Assembly (NCBI RefSeq): GCF_000764305.2
Contig: NW_025931904.1
Location: 62,001-126,000 of the forward strand
Direction of reading: 5' to 3'
Length of the DNA stretch: 64,000 nucleotides
Origin: Hyalella azteca
Taxonomy: Eukaryota > Arthropoda > Malacostraca > Amphipoda > Hyalellidae
Under the pieces are notes generated by a model. The model was not told the DNA's origin, did not search any database, and worked only from the letters and a program-made list of their open reading frames with translations. Positions 48,032 to 60,010 of this stretch are shown here, in pieces. How positions within the stretch are numbered: position 1 is the stretch's first letter; each line of letters opens with the position of its first letter. The position numbers and the translations under genes are program-made.

Positions 48032-48239
48032 ACATGTGGTGTTCGAGCGTCACTGCCAGAGGCCGCACGTACACCGGAGCGGCGGGAGGCAGCGGCGGGG
48101 GTAGCAGCGGCGGTGGATCCGGCGGGAGCGCTTGCTGCTCCGCCAGCCGCGGTACCGACGGCCGCTCGTCGGCCTCCGATACGAGTGACTATCACGATAC
48201 GCTCAGCCTCGCCTCCACGCTCAGCACCGACCAAGACAG
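48032..48239 (+). CDS. Dok7: Dok-7-like alternative or additional 3' exon, Gly/Ser-rich
   Basis: Acceptor CTTTGGTTTCTAG; it needs a phase-1 donor upstream. It reads MWCSSVTARGRTYTG, a Gly/Ser-rich run, then RSSASDTSDYHDTLSLASTL and STDQD, ending at GACAG/GTGCGC (phase 2). Its strong GC content and the Ser-rich SDTSDYHDTLS block resemble the Dok-7 tail (family pattern SSSDSG..SSYSSSLSSYAG). Which donor feeds it is open: candidates inside the large exon are CAG/GTAGAG (about 45953), CCTA/GTAAGT (46739) and GAAA/GTAAAT (about 47670). The minus-strand frame over it is a shadow. Confidence 0.7.
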
Positions 48240-48502
48240 GTGCGCATGCCATACACTTTGTTTTAGTGGAACTCAACTTCAAAATGAAGGTTCTTATGAT
48301 ATTTAGGTTTTGAAGAAACATCAGTGAAAGTAGACAATAATTAATGAAGATAGAAATATAGCTAATAGAAGTGTGGAAGTTTTGACAATATTGATATTAT
48401 TTGAATTTAGTGAGTAACAATATATCAAAGAGTAGTAGGATAAACGCAATAGTAGTTCTCCAAGAAGCTTCAAAACTTGAAATAAATCTTCCTCTCACAC
48501 AG

Positions 48503-48608
48503 ACAAGGTCCCGGTCCCCACGCTACCACCCTCCGCCCCAGGACCGGCAAGGACTACACTCGCTTGGATCGCACCAAGTTAGAGCAAACTCTACAGGAGA
48601 GTCTTTAA
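48503..48608 (+). CDS. Dok7: Dok-7-like last coding exon of the spliced form
   Basis: Acceptor TCCTCTCACACAG. With the phase-2 end of the previous exon it gives Arg, then QGPGPHATTLRPRTGKDYTR and LDRTKLEQTLQESL, and TAA at 48606-48608. The phase fit and the GKDYTRLD tail support it. A different frame through the same DNA (starting TRSRSPRYHPPP) is open but out of phase with the preceding exon. Confidence 0.65.
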
Positions 48609-51600
48609 CGAGACACATTCGTAGGGCAAATGTGGCCGTCTCTTGAGTACGACGAACGAATATCATTCCCTTCTCCATTTGCCTGGAAATTCTGGCAGAA
48701 ATATTTATGGTGGTCATACGTCAGGCGTTGGTTAACACTTTGGACGACAAGTCTTATATATAAGTTGGGTCGTTTAGGAGAGCGAAAGGTTGCCATCGGC
48801 ATTGCCATCAACTTGAGAATCATAATTACAGGACGGTTTTCAGCATTACTTATAGTCTGACTTCAAGATTTTTGATTATATAAAGATCAAACTTATAGTA
48901 AGTGCCCTGAACAAGATAAATATAACGTTGATCAATTTCAAAGTTCCTCTCATATTATGGACTTTGTATCAGTGTTGTCATGTCACATGTTCTATGAGCA
49001 GTGTTTTAAAAAAAACAAACACGATGTTTTTATCTTAAGGATTCCCTTTCTCATTTTAACAAACGATGCATTTCCATATTTTGATCTATATTATATAATC
49101 AACTCGACAATACAAATGATGATGTTATATTAAACAAAGTGGGATGCAGTTACTTTTAGATTGGTTTATAGTTGCGAAGCCTGAGAGAAATTTTTTTTCC
49201 TGTTTTAGTGCGAGTGTTGCACACGCTACGAGATCGATATTTTGCGTCGATACATTTATAATCAAATGAACAATTGGTTCAACTCGTTGAATATATAATT
49301 TTAAGTTGAGCTTTTGTACGTCGCAAGGCTTTCTTTCTCACGAATCTGTGAACACATTAAATTTTTAAACAACGCATATCTTAGATAGATGGTAGTTTCT
49401 TCGTAAGAAAATGCAGACGTAAATTGCCCCAGAAATGAAAATACTTAAACTTCATCCATTGGCGACAATAATGAAATACAGGAATTTTCATTCGTCAATA
49501 ACAGTACTTTATTGATTTTGAATATCAAATGTTTGTGCAATATAGTTTGTAAATACTGAAATCTGGTTTCATTTTAGAAATGTAAGATTAACAGCATTTT
49601 ATTAGTGGAACTATTTGAAAGCTAATTGATTGTTGAGCGAGCTCTTTTATGAGAAGTCATCGTGCACCAATGCGGAAAAAGCTTCAAACATAACACTGAA
49701 GAATTTATTTACTCGCACCAAATGACATAGTATCGAAAGATACTTACTTCCTAGGAAAAGTTTCTACAGTACAACTGTTGTCAGGATTTCGTTAGATATG
49801 TACAATAAATAACTGTTAATCAAAACGAATGTGCTTCTTCTAAAGACGTGGCTTCTCACTAACAATTATTTACTGAAATTAATTTTATTTTATAATTTGT
49901 GAACAATCTGCACAAATTTAATATATTACGAAAAAATTACTAATTTAGATAATTTAGGATCAGATAATCATAGCCATTCATAACGAAATTGACCTTCACC
50001 ACGGTTTATTTTTCATGCCATCCTGCAGAATTATTAAAATTGTGATTTATGGAAGCGAACAATATTCTATACGTTTTGCATAATTAATAACAAAGATTTT
50101 TTTAAATTGCTATGCAATTTTTCCTTCTGCTTCAGAATTTGAGTATTGTTATGAGAAGTAGTTTAGTGAGAAAAGTCCTCCATTGCAAAATATTTTTGAT
50201 GATGCTTAGTGTATAATAGTGAGGTAGTTTGTAAGCGTCGTCACTGTACCATCTCCTAAAAATTTACGAATGATGAAACCAATAATCAAATTTAGCGTAC
50301 CATTCTATACACAACATGAATTGGCGGATCAACCTTAACGGATAAACACAGGCGAGAAAATTTCACTACCAATTGAAAGTTGTGTTTAACGTATTATGAA
50401 TTAATACTAATTCTTTATGGAACTGACGAAATCTTCTGCTTAGGTTGAAAAATTGTGAAGTTTATTTAAAAAATTATATATATAACTGCCATGTACATGT
50501 AAGTATAAAAGACTTCAGCTTAAAACTTCAATCAAAGTTCAAGACGGGTTATTCTTAAAGTACTATAAATTGCCCGTCAGATATTCATTAAAGACTTCTG
50601 TGCACATTTAAAGCTGAAATGGTCAGTAGGTAAATATGATTGAGTTTGTTTTTGAGTGCATTTAATGATGCCTGAATTAAGTTTTTCCGGTCAGTTTTTA
50701 GTTATACGAGTTAATGCTTTCAGTGTCATACTTCTTTCGCGACATAGTGGTTTTGATATGGCAAGTGGAAGGTTAAATACGGATAAAGTGAATTACCGCG
50801 TTTCTATACCCTGAAATTTGAATCTTTAATCTTAAAATTTCGTAGAAAATAAGAGGTCTACAGATTTGTCGTAAATATTTTAACGACGACTATTGAGCTT
50901 AGTTATAATTTCATACGTAATGACTTTAGTACTATACTTGATTCGTCTTCATAATTGGATTAGAACACACTACTCAGGAAATAAATTGTACAACGTAAAA
51001 TGGATGACTGTAAATATGCATGTAAATACAAGTGTGTAGTACATGGTTGTTTAATTTAATTTTCCCAACTCAAAGTCAGATTTGGGAGACATTATGTCCT
51101 ATACGGAAAAACTTACAATTTGACTGAGCGTTGAGAACCGAAAAATGCTAATGAACATATATTCAACTGTATTTATTTCTCAAACATGAAATTTTTGTGA
51201 ACAATTCGGGTCGAACTCAAATTGGAATTGCATTTCTATATTATTAGCCGGCAGTCGTCGTTAAATTAGAAAATTAGTCTCGCAATATCATGAAATATCG
51301 TAGCTAGATATTGAATATTATGCTTATGTACATTGATTGTTGTATTAATTCAAAGCTTCCCACTTTCTTCACAAGATAAACATATTGACATTTTTAGTAC
51401 TCACTTTGTAAAAAAAAAATTTAGGCAATATAAAAAGAAGGAACTTGACACCTATACCACCTGCAGGTTAGCGCCGTGCCGTTTAGCTTTTATCATACCA
51501 TTTCTAACACAGTTACCTTGCAGTTAAAGAAAGAGAAATAAAGGACCGTTACCGTGATGGGATTATTGAGTGTCACCGAGTATCGTGACTTTGTCGTTCC

Positions 51601-52680
51601 ATGTCTCGATGTCATCAAGATAAATGGCAGATAAGCTGCCGCACTCAATACCGATACAACTGTCGCACGCTGGGCCTTATTGCTATTTCCGTGAATTATC
51701 AACTTCACCTTCATTAAGGCTAGTGCACTCGAACATTGTCATCAAATGGCAGCAATCAAGCTGCTGTCCGAATTTCATGCCTCTCCTATTGAGAGCCTTT
51801 TAAATTTTTCTTAATTTTCAGAGCACAGGAACTAACTTACAACGAGGCATGTTATTTTTCAATTTGAGAAGTTAATGACTTCATGCTTATGCGCGTTTGA
51901 AGGCATAGCTTATTAATTTCTTATTAGAAAAAATTTTAGCTATTTCAAAACGGCTTTTGGCAATTACTCAGTAAAATGTTGAGTCATTTGGAATTTGAAT
52001 TTAAATGCTTTTTACGGTTGGCGCCACAATTTTTTGGTAAAAAACCATGAAACCAGGATTGTGCTTTCGCACACATCTAGTTTTTATCCATTATCAATTA
52101 AGTCTAATGGTTTTGGACCTCATTACCATGATGTATATAACCTAATTTAAGCTTGAAATATCTCTGCTACGGAAATAAGAAATCTCTTCTAAAAACTTAT
52201 GCATGACTTTTTATGTTTCGAACAACCTTAACCTTACGATCAAAAAGTGCGGTACTCTAGCATGGAGGATATTTGTATTGTGATAAATGTTATCGAAACA
52301 TTAAAAACTTATATTGAAAGAGAAATACTTCGTGAAATGTGTTTGAATCTTTTTAGATTACAGGTAGAAAAGAACTGAATTATTAGCTATGATATATAAA
52401 CGCTACTTTCTCAGTATATTTTTGAGCGAGTCCGGCTGTCTGTCAGCAATGATTTCTATAGTGGTCTTGCTCAGCCTTATCTTTAGTAGGCCTGAATAAG
52501 CTTTTATCAGAATAATCAAAAGCGGTAGTCATGCATTAGAGATTCCAATATCTAGTCTTACGCTTCCGCATTATGTAACTTTCTTCCGACAGAATTAATA
52601 TATTTTTATTTCGTATATAATTAAAGTTTGTATCTTTCCACAACACAATATTCACGAGAAATTTTTCAGATATCCAATTT
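48609..52680. other. Dok-7 3' UTR and AT-rich intergenic DNA
   Basis: The open frames just after the stop (for example 48630-48860 plus, 48823-48605 minus) have no domain and are taken as UTR. From 49 to 52.6 kb the DNA is AT-rich without recognisable genes. I could not place a polyadenylation signal confidently. Confidence 0.5.
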
Positions 52681-53010
52681 GTCAACTTTGTGAATTGCAT
52701 ATTGAATAAATTTCGGACCAGAAATATCTGTCATGCCGTGCAACGGGAAGGAGGCAGCGCCGTACGGGAGCATCTGGTATCAAGTCCCAAAGTTTGGTTG
52801 CATTTCGCCAGTGACGGAAGATGCGCTCAACTTCACCGCGCCAAATGGAGGGACAAACTTAGATACGAACCAAGATTTACTCCAACACCTGCGACCACCG
52901 GGAATTCGTATTTATATAAAATTGCACGAAAACTGTGTTTAAAAATTTTTGGTTTATTGTTATTGGGTAAAATGAAGTCCATTATTAAATTTCATTGCTG
53001 GAGCATATGA
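52681..53010 (+). other. Unassigned GC-richer block
   Basis: Two overlapping plus-strand phases are open (52690-53010, 106 codons; 52733-52942, 69 codons). The second reads MPCNGKEAAPYGSIWYQVPK then GCISPVTEDALNFTAPNGGT, which is protein-like. AATTTTTCAG at about 52670 could be an acceptor. No family or partner exon was recognised. Confidence 0.25.
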
Positions 53011-56000
53011 AAATATATAATTAGATAATTAATTATTTGATACGTTAAATTAGTTCATAAATGAATTATAGAAAAAAAACGATATAATATTTTCTAGCTC
53101 TGATTCTATGTAGTAGCACATCAGCAATAAAAATCTAAATACCATTTAAATGAATAAAAAATCGGCAAATATTAGGATGAAAAGAATTACGAACAATATT
53201 CCATAAATAAGATTTATAATTGTCCCACAATATATTTACGAATGATTAAAACTTAAACATTTTGAACCTTCCTTTCATGGAACAATGGCTGGACACAAAC
53301 ACGTAAACTTTTGTAACCACGACGAGATTTCAAAAAGTTCGTATAAGGTTTACTTGATATGTGAAACTCCAAACGAACAACGAATATGGAGCGAAGTGTC
53401 TAATGGAGCTAGGAAACCCCCTTCGTGAACAATGAACGATGAACCAGAAAAGATTAAGATTTTTTTTGCTTGCAGGTTTCGTAATAATTTGAAAAAAATT
53501 TAGCAAGTCTTTTGCGAGAAATTGTTCAACTTTATTTGTAAAAATCGTATTTCTCTACGGGTTGTAAATAAATTTATCCCTAATGGATGAAGTACCTTCA
53601 AAAGAAAAAAAATATTTTTCTTCCATTCAGTAGTTTTCCAATAGGAGTCGTAACTATTTTTTAATGTCATCAAAAATTATCCATTGAAACTCCTATCAAT
53701 TAATGTAAAGGAGCTATTCCTTAAAAGTACTTCAAGTGTACTCCTGGGTTTCAGGTATCGTCGACTGAAATTAATTTCACAAGTTTTTTGACGCTGAAAA
53801 CTTTTAGATTCCAAATTAACCGTCCAACTTTTCTTACCCATGGATCCTTATCTAAGTACTATTCAGAGCGCGAATCAAAAGGTTGATTAGATATCGCCCA
53901 AAAATGACAAATTGATTTCAGATCCTGAATTTTGAATAAATTAGCATTCTATAGTAGCAACCAGGTGCCATTATCAAAACCAATAGATTCAAAGCAAGAG
54001 CACGAAGATTGACACAAGCAAGCTTACCCAGCCGGTCCATGTAATAAAAATAAATAAAGAGTTTCTTTTCGCAGTGAAATCCAAATATATATAAAAGCTC
54101 GGGGATCGAAAAGAACCACCCTCTATTTGTCTTTAATACTACAATTAATAATAATACTACAATTAATAAAGAAAATCCCTTTCATAAATTCAAGTAAGTG
54201 ATACGATTAGGTTCGAATTATTATTCCATGAATTTCAAATTGGATCTAGTGTTACTAGCAAGTTTAAAATTCATGAAACAGAGATGTTATCGAATATTAT
54301 TCTTTCTGTATTTATTGACACAGTGATGAACGTTATCGAAATTTATATTTAAATAAGTATATCCTCAATGTACCTCTCAAAGAAAATAGTGGAATTTCAG
54401 GTTAGTCTACGGTTTTAATAACTGACATTTAAGTATCTCTCTGCTCCTGGTTAAAACAAAATTTAGAGCTGTAAATATAACTATTAATTTACTGATTTGC
54501 ATGGACTGTTAGTTAAAAACGTATTGTAAGAACTTTTGGGAATTTTAGGTTGAAAACTACTATGTTGTTGTAGTTTCAACTACTATGGAGTTGAAATTTA
54601 AATTTTCAATTCAGAGTTGAAAAAAGAAAATTAAATGAATATTTTACGGTGCTACAAGTATTCACTTGGAAATCAGTATTAGGTTTGTTAAGTCGTGAAA
54701 TGTTCAAGATTTGCGAAACAAAAAATTTACTAATATGCCCTGAAAGCCACGCATTTTCTTATGGAAGATTTCCCTTGTCTATATAATTTATAACATGATA
54801 GTATCGTACGCCCAATCGGCCCACCTTATTTACAAATTATAAAAAACAAATTGTCATCAAAAACAACAATTTTGACTGACAATTTTGAAAAATAACAAAT
54901 GACTATTCACACAACTTACCTATCACCTGAGACGAAATTGTTGTCTTCGATTTAGCGAGAATGAAGACTACATTCATTGATAATCGAATACACTCCAAGA
55001 AATATGGATTAATTTTTATTCAAACTTAAATTATTTACAGGAATTAAACTTGTTAGCAGCTGCAGAGATTGAGGCCGAGATCGTATTTGTGCATTGAAAT
55101 TCAATTGGGGTGTTTAATTAGGTAATAAAAAAATAGTGGTTTAAGTCTTCTTCCATGTATAATTCAATTAAGACGAATCAACAGATGAACTCAAGACATT
55201 ATTAAGGTCATTAGACATTTATTTGTTGGCTTCACAAATTTCGTTATAGTAGAATAAAATTCATATGAAATTGATTAGAATAATAGTTGCAGTTCATTGA
55301 AAAATTGCAGTAAAATAAATTACATCTCTAGTTATTAACAATCCCAATAAAGAAAAGCGGAAGGCAGTATAATATTTGAAAATTATACTCAGAAACCTGC
55401 AACGCAATATCCAGGTTAATCTTCGATCTCATTTGTGGCGGCGAGTAACGGGAATCTTCTTCTAGGAACTGCACAAATATGGAAAATTGGGTCAAAATTA
55501 AAAAAATTAAAGTCCAACTATCCTACAGTGAACCGAGTAAGTTCTAGGAATAATATTATGAGCATCACTCACTACATATGCCTTCTATATTGCAAAATTC
55601 ACTAAATTTTGACGCTTATCCAAAAATTTCGGAAAAAATTTCCCAGATATTTCTGAGAATGAAAAAATTCTGCAGCTCGATGAATGTGGTCAAAAAGACC
55701 ACATTTTGTCCGCCCATAAGAATTGAAGTCCACATTTTTTGACGAAAAAGAAGACCACATTTTGTCCATCCGCAAGTAAAAAGACCACAATAATTTTTCG
55801 TTGTTACGATCCTTTTTTGGTTTGCTTTAGTATCCTCCAACTAATTGAAGTCAATAATTTATAAATTTAAAATTATCTCGAGATATAAAATTACCGCCCG
55901 AGATTGAAATAACGAATTTCCATCTGTGTTTAAAAAACAGGTTGAACACATTTATTGGAATTGAGGTAACTAAAAATTACATTTTCATTTAGACAAAGAA

Positions 56001-56726
56001 AAATGGATTTAAATTCGTTCGGAGCTTTAAAAAAAATTAACTTGCATCATAGAAGTATAGGAGAACTAATATATATTTGTATCCGGAATCATCGTTGCTT
56101 GACCATGCTTGATGTACATGTTATAATACATGTTTTATTTTATATGGGGATATTATCAGGTCAAAATAGGAAAATCAAACGTTTCGAAAACGAAATCAGC
56201 GACACAAGAAATTAGCTATCTCATCATCAGCAACTGGAGCGTTTATTTGTAGAGATTCTATAAAGAACTTGATGGCAGGGCGTGTAAGGTTAAATGTTCA
56301 CCTCATGTGTATTCTTACCTTACAACTAATAAGAAGTAAATCACGATATACTTGAAATAATTTGAACAAATTATTTTGAATGTAACTGAGTTTTTTTGAT
56401 ACATTATTTTTGAATTAAATTAAATTTATTTTGATACATTATTTTTGAATTAAATTAAATTTATAATGGTTAATGGTTTATTTGTTGATTTTCTGTGATT
56501 AATTTTCAAATTTATGATTCAATTTGATAAACATTAACTTAGAAGCTTTTGTCACTCTTTTCATAATCATCATAAGACGTATTTGGGGAAAAATACGAAC
56601 AGGAGTGAAACTCCTTCCAGACGAGAATACTAACAAATTTTTTTTTGCCGCGAAATATTAATAAATAGGTAAAAAACCGCACCACAAATTTGTCTCAGTA
56701 ACACATAAAATTTATTATTAGCTCAC
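53011..56726. other. AT-rich stretch, no gene seen
   Basis: Small local duplications only: ACTACAATTAATAA near 54140-54170, GACCACATTTTGTCC near 55697 and 55752, and ACATTATTTTTGAATTAAAT twice at 56402-56460. A terminal exon of the IGFBP-domain gene may hide here, but I could not pick it out. Confidence 0.5.
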
Positions 56727-56841
56727 CTCTTACGCACATACCGCGCGAGTTGACAGAATCGGGGCCGAGTTTAGAGCACGTCAAGTTTCTGCCGCATTTG
56801 CCTTCTATATTCCAAGGCCCTCCACACCTTTCTCCTGGGCC
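56727..56841 (-). CDS. IGFBP-domain protein, second half of domain
   Basis: Acceptor TTAATCTAG (phase 0), then GPGERCGGPWNIEGKCGRNL and TCSKLGPDSVNSRGMC. It supplies four cysteines in the usual CGGPW..GKCGRxLxC arrangement. It ends either at donor AGAG/GTGAGC (last base 56727, phase 1) leading to an unseen last exon, or reads on through GELIINFMCY to TGA near 56693. The sister gene's matching exon ends in a stop a few codons after its last Cys, so a short tail is plausible either way. Confidence 0.88.
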
Positions 56842-57514
56842 CTAGATTAATGTTAGGATCCATCAATAACATATCATCAGTAACATCAGTAACATCAGTT
56901 ACTCAAATAAAGACTTTGAGAGCAAATAAAGACTTGGTATGCTTTTCGTCATGTATTTTTCGATTGTTTTTTTTTTAAACATCGAGACGTATTTTTTTGG
57001 GAGCAGCTTCAGAACTTAGTGATTGCGAGTCAATAAGGTAATTTTCTGTAATCATGTAACATTGCTCTTTGTTTTAAGTTCAGGAACGAGGAAAAAAGAT
57101 CTTCAATACCACTAAAACTATGAAACTTGCAATAATAACCAATAGATATTATAACCTGCAATAACTTATAGATATTATTCATATAAAAAGGCAATGAATG
57201 ATATTAACTTACAGTTGTTTATCTTATAACTTGGAGATGAACGTTGTTACATCCAAATTGTCAGAAATTTATTAAGACTGTCTTTCGGCAACCTATTATC
57301 CCAAATACAAACTCCATCAAAAACATCGTTCGACTCACTGGAGAAGCAAGCAATTAACTTATTCACAAAATGCTTTCTCTGATCTTCAATTAAATTTCCT
57401 TTGAAATAAAACATATTCTACAATCCTGCATTATAGGCATAAATATTCATATATTTCACCTTAATAATATAAGGGTTTTTCATGGTTTTAAAATCATTTA
57501 AGTAAATTGCTTAC

Positions 57515-57632
57515 CCGGAGACAAACTTGGCAGCAGCCGCAGGCGTTGAGTCCGACGCCGTGCCGACAAGTCCGTTCGTCTACTCGAGCGCATGTGATGG
57601 CCGTGCAGTTACATCGGAGCGCCTCCACCTGC
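57515..57632 (-). CDS. IGFBP-domain protein, first half of domain
   Basis: Acceptor TTTTTTGACAG; the first base completes Trp in phase with the signal exon. It reads QVEALRCNCTAITCARVDER then TCRHGVGLNACGCCQVCLR, and ends at CTCCGG/GTAAGC (phase 0). The ACGCCQVC segment is the IGFBP signature (GCGCCxxC with Ala for the first Gly). Eight of the twelve domain cysteines lie here. Signal peptidase would likely cut after VEA. The plus-strand frame of 128 codons over this exon is antisense noise. Confidence 0.9.
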
Positions 57633-57828
57633 CTGTCAAAAAATGTTACTTGTATCCTAGTGGTATAAGTTGCCTAATGTGTAATTTTGTCAGGAATCAT
57701 CGTGTGAATGAGCAATGCGAGCACGATTCAGGGTGTATGTTGATTAATTTGAAAATGGATTTGAGTTTTTCTTTTATGTTATTATATGTTTATCCGCATT
57801 TAATATTTGTATTGTCACTGCTCAGTAA

Positions 57829-57877
57829 CTCAAGCGCATGTGATGGCCATGCATTTATATCACAGCTCCTCCATCAT
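57829..57877 (-). pseudogene. Decayed partial copy of the IGFBP-gene exon 2
   Basis: On the plus strand CTCAAGCGCATGTGATGGCC (57829 onward) matches CTCGAGCGCATGTGATGGCC in the exon antisense (57583 onward). The match continues with substitutions (ATGCATTTATATCACAGCTC against GTGCAGTTACATCGGAGCGC) to CTCC. Read in gene orientation it has a TGA within the first codons and lost two Cys codons. It lies in intron 1, about 240 bp upstream of the true exon, in the same orientation. Confidence 0.75.
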
Positions 57878-58682
57878 GCACGCAATGCGTGTCTATGTTT
57901 AATAAGAAAATAATTTAATGAGAATATTGAGTAGTTTGATGTAAGAAAAATTTTTGTTTATGATTTCTGTTTCTTGTACTTATAATAAAATTTTAATTGA
58001 CATTCGAGGTTCAAAATTTGAGTTAATTTTTTGGCTTTGCAATGAATATTAGTAACTATGTTAAATAGAAATATTTATATTTTTTAAAATTGAAGTCAGG
58101 ACTGATATGCTATTATAGTACGAATTTCGTTTATAGGCGAACAACAGCCCCATCTTAACTAAATTTAAATCTCTTTAAGTAGTTAGGAATACAGTGAATT
58201 GACCAAGTTCTAAAATAAAAATGTGACCAAGTTCTAAAATATAGAGCGCTCAGCTGTTTTTTTTCAAATTAGCAAACTCAGTCGCACGCTCAATTTTAGA
58301 TTTAACCGCACACTTTAAATGCCCAGAAATTTCTCCGTTATCTTAATGAGAGCTAACCTCGTAAAAATTCCAGAAACTATATAAAAAATGTAACAATAAA
58401 TTTTATTTTATACAATATCATTGATTCAATACTTATGTATTAACTTTTGTATTAAATTTGTATCGATGACCTGAAATCTTTCATTCGGATAAAATATTTT
58501 ACTGAACAACCAGGCACTTTATCATTGATTGGCTGAATGCGTGTTCACCTACAAGTTCCAAAATAATGATGATCTATGACATTATGGCAAATGATGTGAT
58601 GTTACCGTGACATATGACATTTCACTGGGCTAAAAAATATTTAGGATTAATAAAGTTTAGTGGTAGAACTAAGTCTACTCAC

Positions 58683-58749
58683 CAGGTCACAGCAAGAACA
58701 AAGAACGCCACGATGATGCAAGTGACCTTGAACATAATTCGATTTCTTC
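58683..58749 (-). CDS. IGFBP-domain protein, signal-peptide exon
   Basis: Acceptor AATTTTACATAG (exon from 58749), ATG at 58735-58733, then MFKVTCIIVAFFVLAVT and a split Trp codon at donor ACCTG/GTGAGT (last base 58683, phase 2). A short basic start and an 11-12 residue hydrophobic core make a clear secretion signal. The acceptor in front of the ATG implies at least one upstream non-coding exon. Confidence 0.88.
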
Positions 58750-59060
58750 CTATGTAAAATTTTCTGTTTGTAATAGAAAATCTGTTGAATAATTCAATCT
58801 GTTGGAAAAATTTTGAATTGATATAATAAATATCTATCAGTGGACAGATATTAGTAGTGGATTAAATACCTATCCTAATGAAAAACATTTGAAATTAATC
58901 TAAAGAGTATTCTCGTTAAAACTTCTTCTTCACCAGTCTAAACTTATATTTGAAGTGGATTGTCAATGGTAATCCAGTATCTTGGATTAATGGTAAATCC
59001 TTTGGATTAATGGATTAATGGTAATCCTGGATTAATGCAACATCTCCTTGCTCGTCTTAC

Positions 59061-59100
59061 CTTCAAGTGAGAGTCATGATAGCGCTTAGCCTTATATATA
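59061..59100 (-). promoter_or_regulatory. Candidate TATA box and 5' non-coding exon end of the IGFBP-domain gene
   Basis: On the minus strand TATATATAAG (59101-59092) precedes a strong donor CTTGAAG/GTAAGA (last exon base 59061), 310 bp upstream of the acceptor of the signal-peptide exon. If the TATA box is used, the first exon would be only about 10 nt, which is odd. The donor may belong to a longer 5' exon and the TATA match may be chance. Confidence 0.3.
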
Positions 59101-59984
59101 CGTGCACGGGAGACCGAGGCTGTGTCCATGAATATCTTAGTATAGCACAGACGACAGGCCATGTTTTTAGCCATTCAAATTTAGATAAAAAATAATATTT
59201 TTCCAGCAGGGGAATATTCACTTTTGTATATCCCCTAATGCTAACTTCGCGTAATAATATCCAGTTAAACTACCACAAAGATATAAAGTTAATTAAATAC
59301 AAATGCCTAAGGATCTGAGTCTCTCATATTTAGTAACTAAATCCATCTCGAATACAGTGATAATTACGTCCACGAACAATTATTACAAAATCTCCCCCTT
59401 ATACAAGCCTGCTAAAATTGCAAACGGCTTCCTTGTCATAAGGGGAATTGCGATAAGATAAAATATGGCTAACATTCTTTCCACATCCAGAAGGATTTTT
59501 CAATAGAGGAGTGAATTGTTATTCATTTTTCGTGACGAGCTTAATAGCTTGAATAGATAAATAATCAATGGACCGTTAATAAAGACCAAAAATCATATTT
59601 CTCTAGCGCAGCATGTGCACTTTCAAAACAGTAATTTCTTATAATAATTTTTAAACGTTTATTTGTTGTTTGTTTTTATTTTGTTTATTTTATACGCACA
59701 TATTTTTCAGTCAATCATGAGCGGAATAACAGTTGTCTCTACAATGAAATAATCCAAACAGAAGCGTTATATGTAGAAATGGCAATGTATTTTTAATTTA
59801 ATCACGTCCATTTCTCTTACGTCTTCTAACAGATTTATTAACGACATATTCATGATCACGACCGTGGATTAAGGAAATTTTTTAATTAAATTAATTTTTC
59901 TGTGTCTGGAAATATTTGACTCAAATGTTTAAAATATTTTAAATATTGGAGTAGTACAACATGCAATCAATTTAAACCCAGATT

Positions 59985-60010
59985 TGGCTCGGTTTCTTTA
60001 AACCGAGCCA
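59985..60010. repeat. Perfect hairpin, 11-bp stem, 4-base loop
   Basis: TGGCTCGGTTT, loop CTTT, AAACCGAGCCA. GC-rich for its surroundings. No run of T's follows and its role is unknown. Confidence 0.7.

Larger units (their letters stand above)
34813..48608 (+). other. Dok7: Dok-7-like adaptor gene, span of identified exons
   Basis: Gene-level entry. Exons 34813-34914, 36356-36487, 37610-37763, 44586-44743 and 45687-47806 join in consistent phases (1-1, 1-1, 2-2, 1-1) to about 887 residues of one open frame, ending at TGA 47804-47806. Vertebrate Dok-7 binds and activates the receptor kinase MuSK under the neuromuscular synapse, through an N-terminal PH domain (membrane) and an IRS-type PTB domain (phospho-NPxY), with C-terminal tyrosines recruiting Crk. 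The order PH/PTB/Ser-rich tail with YDxP motifs fits this family better than Dok-1 to -6 or IRS. The start codon and first PH strands (the usual KWKSRW-type segment) were not located. The function in this animal is inferred by homology only. Confidence 0.85.
56727..58749 (-). other. Single IGFBP-domain secreted protein gene, span
   Basis: Minus-strand gene with exons 58749-58683, 57632-57515 and 56841-56727, joined in phases 2 and 0. The product is a signal peptide followed by one IGFBP N-terminal domain with 12 cysteines and nothing else: the layout of arthropod single-insulin-like-growth-factor-binding-domain proteins (SIBD-1; many are labelled venom protein 302-like). Such proteins are found in haemolymph and secretions. 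Roles in immunity or insulin-like peptide binding are proposed but not settled, and no role can be read from this sequence. Confidence 0.85.

Noticed and set aside
48401..48646. 81-codon frame over the last Dok-7 exon
   Set aside because: Does not match the phase of the preceding exon's donor; the phase-consistent reading ends at 48608.
57527..57913. 128-codon plus-strand frame
   Set aside because: It is antisense to the IGFBP-domain exon 2 and its relic copy; the minus-strand reading has splice sites, the Cys signature and phase agreement.
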